A DNA stretch of 18,855 nt. It comes from an uncultured Eubacteriales bacterium (lineage in GTDB: Bacteria; Bacillota; Clostridia; Christensenellales; Aristaeellaceae). The translations under genes and the position numbers were made by a program. Shown one piece after another: positions 13,517 to 18,855 of the stretch (the first letter of the stretch is position 1; each line of letters starts with the position of its first letter). The stretch is from positions 1 to 18,855 of the forward strand of contig USCW01000014.1 of the NCBI GenBank assembly GCA_900553315.1, read 5' to 3'. Below the pieces are notes generated by a model that was given only the letters and a program-made list of their open reading frames with translations, was not told the DNA's origin and did not search any database.

Positions 13517-13848
13517 TCATCCGAAAAGAATGTGCAGGAAAGCATCAGGGTCAAGGCAGGCCCAGTAACGCCGCTTCTGTAGGCTGACGCGCTTGCCAAA
13601 CTCGTATTTCTACATAGTGCTAATGCGACCTTCCGCAAAACATTCAAGTTTTGCGGGGATAAGTCTTTTCGTACACGATTTGCTTCTTCCCTAAAGATAA
13701 CGTCAAGACACCAATGCAGCTGATTTTCAATGCTCCAATGCTTGCGTACTGCATAGACAAATTGTTCTATCTCTGTTAAAATTGTAATGTAGTGTCTCCT
13801 GCAAATAGCCAAAGGCAGAGGAAAAACAAAGTTCAGAGGCCGTTTCAT
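13517..13848 (-). pseudogene. ISAs1-family transposase remnant (C-terminal, frameshifted)
   Basis: The minus-strand frame contains the ISAs1/H-repeat DDE signature: 'HYITIL..EIEQFVYAVRKHWSIENQLHWCLDVIFREEANR' (in two adjoining pieces) and 'SPQNLNVLRKVALAL'. In a second frame, after about 13612, the natural C-terminus continues: 'YEFGKRVSLQKRRYWACLD' followed by PDAFLHILFG and a stop at 13517. A frameshift near 13605-13620 therefore splits the end of the gene. The N-terminal two thirds of the transposase, normally about 370 residues, is missing: upstream sequence is the GH2 leader. I see no terminal inverted repeats. It is a dead fragment marking past insertion or rearrangement just before the GH2 gene. 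Confidence 0.85.
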
Positions 13849-13856
13849 GGTAAAAT

Positions 13857-13900
13857 AAGTGCAAAAGGAATCAAGGATTTAGGCGAAAAGCCTTGCACTT
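13857..13900. promoter_or_regulatory. Inverted repeat in the GH2 leader
   Basis: aagtgcaaaagg (13857 on) and ccttgcactt (to about 13900) pair over 10 bases with a 2-nt bulge around a 22-base centre. It lies 30-75 bp upstream of the GH2 start codon and could be an operator or a leader hairpin. No convincing -35/-10 pair could be placed nearby. Confidence 0.4.
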
Positions 13901-13933
13901 GTGCAGATAATACTATGACAAGGAGCGGAAACT

Positions 13934-16582
13934 GTGAAAAAAATTGATTTGAGCGGTATGTGGCAAGTTCGATTAGATGCATCGCAAACGTTACCGTTGC
14001 AGCTTGCAGGCAATATGTTGATGAAGCTGCCAGGAACGACCTCGGCTGCTGGGCTGGGCCCGGAAAATTGTGCACGGGAAACAGGTCACCTGACGGATAC
14101 TCATCCTTTTGAAGGCAACGCATGGTTCGTGCGCACCTTTACAGCCAGGGGGTGGGAAGGACTGCAAGCCATGCTGACACTTGAACGCACACGCATGACT
14201 ACTGTTTATATAGATGGGCAGCATCTTGGCTCCTGTAAGAGCTTGACCACTCCCCATCGCTATGTACTGCCTGCATTGGCAGATGGAGATCATACGCTGA
14301 GCATCTGCGTATCCAACAAAGGATATCCCACCAAAGGCGGACATTTGACTTCTCCGGACACACAATCTAACTGGAATGGCATTACAGGAGAAATCTCCAT
14401 TACATTAGGCGAGGTAATACTAACAGGCATTCGCGTCTTATCGTCACATGATTTGCATTCCCTGCACATTCTCGCAGACGTGATTGGACCTGCCAGCGGG
14501 CAGGTAACGGTTGATGTTGCAGGTAGTCATGCTGAACAATGGCATTATACAGACGGAAAAATAGACGGGCAGTACACACTTCAAGAGAATCTTCCCTTGT
14601 GGGCCGAATTATCCCCCATTATGCAAACGCTTACACTGACAGTTGGTACAGATAGCTACAATGTCGCCTTTGGCTTGCGTAACTTTCACGCAAAAGGACG
14701 TAAGCTGCTATGCAATGATCGAGAGGTTTTCCTGCGCGGCAAGCATGACGGCCTTCTTTTTCCCAGCACAGGCTATGCCCCCTGTGACATAGACAGTTGG
14801 CGCAGGGTAATGACCACAGCGCAAAGTTATGGCATCAATCATTACCGCTTTCATACCTGCTGTCCCACGGACGCAGCCTTTACGGTGGCAGACGAACTGG
14901 GCATCTTTATGGAACCCGAACTACCCTTCTGGGGGACCATTACAGAGGAAGGCGAGGAGGGTTACAATCCGGAGGAACAAGCCTATTTAATGGAAGAAGG
15001 TTTCCGCATCCTGAGAGAATATGGGCATCATCCTTCCTTTGTTATGTTCTCTATGGGCAACGAGTTATGGGGAAGCAAGGCAGCGCTGAACCGTATGCTG
15101 GCGGATTATCGTAACTATGACTCAGATAGGCTCTACATTAGTGGATCTAACAATTTCCAGTTTGCACCGGATATCCTTGCAGAGGAAGATATTTTTGTCG
15201 GCGTACGCCTAAGCCACGATCGGTTGATTCGTGGTTCCTATGCCATGTGCGATGCGCCGCAGGGAATTGTACAGACCACAGCGCCAGAATCCGTCAGCAC
15301 TTTTGACGAAATGATTGCTCCTCAGCAAGTGAATCAAGCACGCGCTGTTGGGAAAGTGCTAATTCAATATGGTACAAACGTGAAGGAGGTAGCAGCGGAG
15401 ACGGCACAGGAGCTTATTCCGCAAATCCCAGTAATCGCCCATGAAGTGGGACAATACGAGTTCTATCCAGATTTTCAAGAAATTGATAAGTATACTGGCC
15501 CATTAAAAGCTCGGAACTTTGAGGTGTTCCGGGAGAGGCTGATACATGCTGGATTATATGACCAGCATGAAAAATACTTCAAGTGTGCGGGCAAGTTGGC
15601 GATAGACTGCTATCGCCGAGAAATCGAAGCCATGCTGCGCAGCAGCGAACTGGCAGGCTTTCAACTACTGGATTTACAAGATTTTAGTGGACAAGGTACC
15701 GCATTAGTAGGCGTATTAAACGCCTTTATGGAAAGCAAAGGTCTGATTACCCCGGTAGAATGGAGACGTTTCTGTGCCGGTACAGTAGTGCTTGGAGAAT
15801 TTGAACGCTTTGCGCTGCAAGATGGGGATTCCCTGCGCTTCGGCGTACAGGTATCTGAATGTGATCCTGCTAAGCGCCATGCACAGGTAGTTTGTACGCT
15901 GCAAAAAGGTGACACAATACTGATGCAGGAAGTCGTGAAGCTTGGCAAACGAGATGGACGGCTGACTGAAAAGGTCATAGTAGACATGGGAAAGGTAAGC
16001 ACAGATGTTCCATGCAAACTCCAGTTGTTACTTAAGCTGGAGGATGGTACAGAGAATATATATCCCCTGTGGGTATTTCCCAAAGTGGATGTGCAAATTA
16101 CACCTGAGGGTATTTTCACAGCAAAAAAACAGGTACATTTCATCAAGAACGTGACAGAAGCAACTCATGCAAAGGACCTTGCACTCGTCATTCCTGATTC
16201 TGCAGGCAAGCTCCCCGCAGAATACTGTACAGATTTCTGGTGTTTTCCCATGTTTAACCATATTTCACTTTGTATGCACAAGCCCACACCTACAGGTACG
16301 CTGGGGCTGTGTATCGACAAGGAGGACACGGCGCTGGCGGGCTTTCCGGCAGAGGATTACACCACGCCACCGTGGTATCCTATTCTTGCACATGCCCATT
16401 GCGAACCGCTGGACGCTTTGGCCGTACCTGTAGTAGAGATGATCGATAATGTAGAGCGCTGCCAGCGCTTGGGAATTCTATACCGCAAGGATGGATATAT
16501 GCATCTGACTGCCCGACTGTGGGAGAACGCCGATATGCCAGAAGTAAAGGCCTTTGCTCTGTCACTATTGAATGCTCTATAA
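13934..16582 (+). CDS. Glycoside hydrolase family 2 enzyme
   Basis: An 882-residue GH2 glycosidase with no signal peptide, hence cytoplasmic. Order of domains: jelly-roll sugar-binding domain (about 1-160, 'GNAWFVRTF', 'VYIDGQHLG'), an immunoglobulin-like domain (to about 250, ending 'VAFGLRNF'), the TIM barrel (about 255-620), and a C-terminal beta region. The acid/base is Glu377 in MFSMGNELWG; the nucleophile is very probably Glu504 in VIAHEVGQYEFYPDF. 'FLRGKHDGL' and 'NHYRFHTCCP' are the usual barrel strands. Members with HEVGQ...YPD and an EI.KYTG segment are distant from classical LacZ and GusA, so the substrate is open (galactoside, glucuronide or pectin-derived sugar). It starts with GTG behind AAGGAG. 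Base and codon use are visibly more AT-rich than the neighbours, and it adjoins an IS remnant, suggesting separate acquisition. Confidence 0.88.
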   Translation: MKKIDLSGMWQVRLDASQTLPLQLAGNMLMKLPGTTSAAGLGPENCARETGHLTDTHPFEGNAWFVRTFTARGWEGLQAMLTLERTRMTTVYIDGQHLGSCKSLTTPHRYVLPALADGDHTLSICVSNKGYPTKGGHLTSPDTQSNWNGITGEISITLGEVILTGIRVLSSHDLHSLHILADVIGPASGQVTVDVAGSHAEQWHYTDGKIDGQYTLQENLPLWAELSPIMQTLTLTVGTDSYNVAFGLRNFHAKGRKLLCNDREVFLRGKHDGLLFPSTGYAPCDIDSWRRVMTTAQSYGINHYRFHTCCPTDAAFTVADELGIFMEPELPFWGTITEEGEEGYNPEEQAYLMEEGFRILREYGHHPSFVMFSMGNELWGSKAALNRMLADYRNYDSDRLYISGSNNFQFAPDILAEEDIFVGVRLSHDRLIRGSYAMCDAPQGIVQTTAPESVSTFDEMIAPQQVNQARAVGKVLIQYGTNVKEVAAETAQELIPQIPVIAHEVGQYEFYPDFQEIDKYTGPLKARNFEVFRERLIHAGLYDQHEKYFKCAGKLAIDCYRREIEAMLRSSELAGFQLLDLQDFSGQGTALVGVLNAFMESKGLITPVEWRRFCAGTVVLGEFERFALQDGDSLRFGVQVSECDPAKRHAQVVCTLQKGDTILMQEVVKLGKRDGRLTEKVIVDMGKVSTDVPCKLQLLLKLEDGTENIYPLWVFPKVDVQITPEGIFTAKKQVHFIKNVTEATHAKDLALVIPDSAGKLPAEYCTDFWCFPMFNHISLCMHKPTPTGTLGLCIDKEDTALAGFPAEDYTTPPWYPILAHAHCEPLDALAVPVVEMIDNVERCQRLGILYRKDGYMHLTARLWENADMPEVKAFALSLLNAL

Positions 16583-16594
16583 ATCTTATTTCTA

Positions 16595-16756
16595 GGGCAA
16601 TACCGCACAATTCGTTGGCAGCGTAGGCGATGCCTTTTCCGCCATCTGCTGCTTGCAGATTTTTCGATTTACCTCCAGTAAACCTTCAAAATCTGCCATT
16701 GCATCTGACGAAAAATTCATTCGCCTCCGCACCAACTCATTTGTGCGGTATTGCCT
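16595..16756. mobile_element. 162-bp MITE-like element
   Basis: The element has perfect 15-bp terminal inverted repeats, ggcaataccgcacaa (16596-16610) and its complement (16741-16755), within an imperfect pairing of nearly 40 bases. It is flanked by TA on both sides (16593-16594 and 16757-16758), as for target duplications of IS630/Tc1-mariner-type elements. Inside is a second inverted repeat, gcagatttt/aaaatctgc (16655-16663, 16688-16696). It carries no gene. Its left 42 bases are identical to the single end beside ugd. It lies 13 bp after the GH2 stop. The mobilising transposase is not in the window. Confidence 0.7.
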
Positions 16757-16773
16757 TAATCAAAAATGGACTT

Positions 16774-16813
16774 GAGGGAGGACGCTTCTCTCGTTAGAGA
16801 AGCCCCCTCCCTC
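16774..16813 (-). terminator. Hairpin downstream of the XRE-type gene, repeat family member
   Basis: gagggagg-acgcttctct pairs with agagaagc-cccctccctc around cgtt. It lies 10 bp beyond the stop codon of the minus-strand regulator gene and can act as its transcription end, though the T-run after it is poor. The same layout (GGGAG-rich arms with a central gcttctct/agagaagc) occurs at 18693-18733, so it is also a small dispersed repeat. Confidence 0.6.
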
Positions 16814-16822
16814 GCAAAACCC

Positions 16823-17620
16823 TTATTCTTCCTTTTTCTCTTGCAGCAGCTCGGTCTCGCAGACGTATTCCTGCGCGTGGCCGTTGTCGTCGGTGCCGGT
16901 CAGGGTTAGCTTGACGCGGTCGCAGTTGGTGTGATTCGTGCCGAAGGGAAGCAGCGCTTGTTCATCCTTCAGCAGCTTGTCATTCAGCATACAGGTTCGA
17001 ATCTCCCCATAGCCGACCCGCAGAAAGCCGTCCCGCTTTTCGCCCTCCATGAACTCCGCAACCACCCGTTCCGGCGTGAAGGGCACGTCGCTCTCGTTCA
17101 CCATCACAACATCCACGCGCCAGCCGTTGCCGCCCATATCATCATAATGCCCCATATAGATCGGCGATTCTCGCGTATAGAACGCGATCTTCGCCTCCCC
17201 GCTCGACTGCGGCTTCTGCAGCAGCACCACACAGACCACAATCGCCACGGCAACAGCCGCCAGCGCAGGCCCCAGCCAGCGCCACGGGGATTTTTTCTGC
17301 GGTGTGGGCGACGGCGCTTCGGCTGAAACATCCGTTTTAGGCACTGTCTCCTCTCGCACGTACGCTTCCTGCGACGTTCCCGGCACGGCGACCTCCTGCA
17401 CCGGCGGTTCGTCCTTCCCCTCCATCGGCTCCCGCCCATCCAGAAAATTGCAGCCCAAGATCCGCGAAAGCCGCTTTACCGTCTCAATATCCGGCAGCGT
17501 CCGCCCGTTCTCCCAATGGGAAATATTCGACCGCGAGGTTTGCAGCAGCTCGGCCAGCTGCTCCTGCGTCATGCCCTTCGCCTTGCGCGCCCGCAAAAGC
17601 TGGCTGCTGAAGCTCTCCAT
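16823..17620 (-). CDS. XRE-type helix-turn-helix protein with one membrane segment
   Basis: A 265-residue protein. Residues 8-62 are an XRE/Cro HTH (LLRARKAKGMTQEQLAELLQ, then TSRSNISHWENGRTLPDIET). An acidic, proline-rich linker follows to about 110, then one transmembrane helix (about 114-134, WLGPALAAVAVAIVVCVVLL) and an outer domain of about 130 residues with a beta-rich 'GWRVDVVMVNESDVPF' opening and 'VGYGEIRTCM'. This layout is common in Clostridia for membrane-tethered regulators whose outer domain is related to immunoglobulin-like or FxLYD-type segments; ligand unknown. I place the start at ATG 17620, with GGGA 12 bp upstream; another ATG at 17641 is possible. The frame upstream to 18070 is antisense shadow of the next gene. 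A promoter lies at 17655-17683. Confidence 0.85.
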   Translation of the reverse strand: MESFSSQLLRARKAKGMTQEQLAELLQTSRSNISHWENGRTLPDIETVKRLSRILGCNFLDGREPMEGKDEPPVQEVAVPGTSQEAYVREETVPKTDVSAEAPSPTPQKKSPWRWLGPALAAVAVAIVVCVVLLQKPQSSGEAKIAFYTRESPIYMGHYDDMGGNGWRVDVVMVNESDVPFTPERVVAEFMEGEKRDGFLRVGYGEIRTCMLNDKLLKDEQALLPFGTNHTNCDRVKLTLTGTDDNGHAQEYVCETELLQEKKEE

Positions 17621-17654
17621 TTTCTCGCACGTCCCTTGCATCTTATTTCGATTT

Positions 17655-17683
17655 ATCATAACAGATGCGGCCCTGCCGCGCAA
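17655..17683 (-). promoter_or_regulatory. Promoter of the XRE-type gene
   Basis: On the minus strand TTGCGC (17678-17683) and TATGAT (17655-17660) are separated by 17 bases, upstream of the start at 17620. Confidence 0.6.
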
Positions 17684-17745
17684 GGGCGGTCGGCGGTTTT
17701 CCTGCGGATTTGTGCCGCACCCGCCTTTCGCCGCACTGCGGATTG

Positions 17746-17754
17746 TGGTATACT
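17746..17754 (+). promoter_or_regulatory. Extended -10 promoter of the FliB-like gene
   Basis: TGGTATACT is an extended -10 (TGn plus TATACT). The -35 position, TTTCGC at 17726-17731 with a 17-bp spacer, is weak. The predicted transcription start falls on or beside the GGAGGTGG ribosome binding site at 17761, giving a very short leader before the GTG at 17774. Confidence 0.55.
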
Positions 17755-17773
17755 CTGCATGGAGGTGGCGGCA

Positions 17774-18715
17774 GTGAAGCTGATAGCCCCGGAGGGGTAC
17801 GATTCCTTTACATGTATTGCGGACAGGTGTCAGCATACCTGCTGCGCCGGGTGGGAGATCGACGTGGACGAGGACGCGCTGGCGGCCTATCGACAGGTGC
17901 AAGGCCCGCTGGGCAAAAAGCTGGCGCAGGAAATCGTACAAGCGGAGGACGGCACCTTCTCCTTTCGGCTGACGGCGGAGGAGCGCTGTCCCTTTCTGCG
18001 GCAGGATCATCTGTGCGAGCTGATCTGCGAGCTGGGTCCGGAGCGTCTGTGTCAGGTTTGCGCCGATCATCCGCGCTATCGGAACTTCTACACCGACCGG
18101 GTGGAGATCGGCTTAGGCCTGTGCTGCGAGGAAGCCGCACGGCAGCAGCTGACGCGGGAGGCTCCCTTTCGCTTGGTCGTGCTGGCGGATGACGGCGGAG
18201 GCGAAGCCCTTTTGCCGGAGGAAGCGGCGCTCCTGCGCGACCGCGAGGCCCTGCTGGACATTGCGCGTGACCGCACGCGTCCCTTGAATGCACGGGTGCG
18301 GGAGCTTATGCAGCTTGCGGGAATGGAAGCCGCTCCCGACATGCGGGCATGGGCAAGCTTCTTTTTAAAGCTGGAGCGTCTCGATCCCGCATGGACAGCC
18401 TTGCTGGAGGAGCTTGCGCAAACTCCCTGTGCGCCGCTTCTGCCTGAATCGCTGTCCCTGCCCGGCGAGCAGCTATTATGCTGTCTGCTCTACCGGCATC
18501 TTCCCGCCGCGCTGGAGGACGGCTGCATCCAGCCGCGTTTAGTCTTTGTGCTCCGCTGCTGGCTGCTGATCGCCGCGCTTACAAACGCCCACCGCGCCGC
18601 GTCGCTCCCAGCCTTCCTCTCCCTCGTGCGTCTCTTCTCCTCCGAGATCGAATACTCGCAGGAAAACATAGAGGAAATTACGTGGAGAGCTCGGGGGGAG
18701 AGGCTGCTTCTCTAA
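17774..18715 (+). CDS. fliB: FliB-like cysteine-rich protein (flagellin lysine-N-methylase family)
   Basis: A 313-residue cytoplasmic protein of the family named for Salmonella FliB, which methylates flagellin lysines. The defining cysteines are all present: 'FTCIADRCQHTCCAGWEIDVD' split over residues 12-32 (Cys14, 19, 23, 24), 'RCPFL' (Cys72), 'CELICELGPERLCQVCADHP' (Cys81, 85, 93, 96) and 'GLGLCCEEA' (117, 118), a pattern suited to an iron-sulfur or other metal site. The GTG at 17774 is preferred over the ATG at 17759 because GGAGGTG then lies at ideal spacing. It is shorter than the roughly 400 residues common in the family; the C-terminal region is compact and its last codons lie in a dispersed hairpin repeat. 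No flagellar gene is in view, so its target may not be flagellin. Confidence 0.82.
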   Translation: MKLIAPEGYDSFTCIADRCQHTCCAGWEIDVDEDALAAYRQVQGPLGKKLAQEIVQAEDGTFSFRLTAEERCPFLRQDHLCELICELGPERLCQVCADHPRYRNFYTDRVEIGLGLCCEEAARQQLTREAPFRLVVLADDGGGEALLPEEAALLRDREALLDIARDRTRPLNARVRELMQLAGMEAAPDMRAWASFFLKLERLDPAWTALLEELAQTPCAPLLPESLSLPGEQLLCCLLYRHLPAALEDGCIQPRLVFVLRCWLLIAALTNAHRAASLPAFLSLVRLFSSEIEYSQENIEEITWRARGERLLL

Positions 18716-18733
18716 GAGAAGCACCTCTCCCCC
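18693..18733. repeat. Dispersed hairpin overlapping the 3' end of the FliB-like gene
   Basis: gggggagaggctgcttctct pairs with agagaagcacctctccccc with few mismatches. The left arm encodes the last residues of the FliB-like protein and the stop codon lies at the hairpin apex. It resembles the hairpin at 16774-16813 in layout and in the central gcttctct/agagaagc motif. Confidence 0.6.
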
Positions 18734-18855
18734 GGCCCCCCTCTCCCGAAGAGTAGCTGGCGTTTGGCGAGGTACGGTTCTTCGGAATTGGTTCCGCCTG
18801 AGAGGGGTGTGCCTCTCCAATAAGCTTGGTTGTGGTCACGGCGGCTGACAGAGCC
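18734..18855. repeat. Intergenic repeat sequence running to the window edge
   Basis: There is no gene here. The stretch carries ggtacggttcttcggaattggttccgcc and gagaggggtgtgcctctcc-type small inverted repeats, and ends with the 28-bp segment 18828-18855 that matches 12-39 with one mismatch. It is the start of a second copy of the left-edge repeat, cut off by the window. Confidence 0.5.

Noticed and set aside
17621..18070. 150-codon N-terminal extension of the XRE-type gene
   Set aside because: It overlaps the FliB-like gene antisense, lacks a domain, and the HTH domain starts naturally at 17620.
1..18855. CRISPR arrays, tRNA or rRNA genes, replication origin
   Set aside because: No regularly spaced repeats, no cloverleaf-type sequence and no rRNA-like conserved stretch were seen on either strand.

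Overview
The window looks like a chromosomal segment from a GC-rich Clostridia-type member of the Bacillota, probably a gut commensal. The signs are strong AGGAGG-type ribosome binding sites, TTGACA/TATAAT promoters with 17-bp spacers, many rho-independent terminators, a YlmC/YmxH-type PRC-barrel protein, two ROK proteins and a carbohydrate ABC transporter. The exact taxon cannot be fixed from this sequence; the lipobox-less secreted binding protein would fit some Christensenellales-like lineages, but that is only a guess.

Layout. Positions 1-305 hold a hairpin-rich repeat, whose 28-bp stretch at 12-39 recurs with one mismatch as the last 28 bp of the window, then a terminator-like hairpin. 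Next come a small PRC-barrel gene (365-607, +), a probable degraded or uncharacterised frame (537-920, -) and a UDP-glucose 6-dehydrogenase (921-2180, -) with a perfect consensus promoter. From 2343 to 4287 lies a minus-strand two-gene cassette: an unlisted 50-aa protein and a large serine recombinase with its own terminator. Positions 4288-4784 hold a vestigial coding fragment and terminators.

The core of the window (4785-13432) is a divergent sugar-utilisation locus. On the minus strand it reads ROK repressor, secreted sugar-binding protein, two MalF/MalG-type permeases and an epimerase of the ribulose-phosphate 3-epimerase family with features of D-allulose-6-phosphate epimerase. Divergently, on the plus strand, it reads a six-hairpin glycosidase-like protein, a ROK sugar kinase and a class I mannose-6-phosphate isomerase. 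A 190-bp intergenic region carries two back-to-back promoters and candidate operators. The simplest reading is that a glycoside is imported and hydrolysed, the aldose is phosphorylated by the ROK kinase, isomerised by the ManA homologue and, if it is a C3-epimeric sugar, epimerised to fructose-6-phosphate by the Rpe/AlsE homologue. That is an allose-type pathway with ManA in place of RpiB.

The right part (13433-18855) is more accessory: a terminator, an ISAs1-family transposase remnant with a frameshift, a visibly lower-GC cytoplasmic GH2 glycosidase (13934-16582), a 162-bp MITE-like element flanked by TA (one end is repeated as 42 identical bases next to the ugd stop codon), a membrane-anchored XRE-type regulator (minus) and, divergent from it, a FliB-like cysteine-rich protein (plus). 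The window ends in hairpin-rich repeat sequence.

The most interesting candidates are the small protein paired with the recombinase, the possible rare-sugar pathway with an unclassified glycosidase, and the MITE family touching the ugd terminus.
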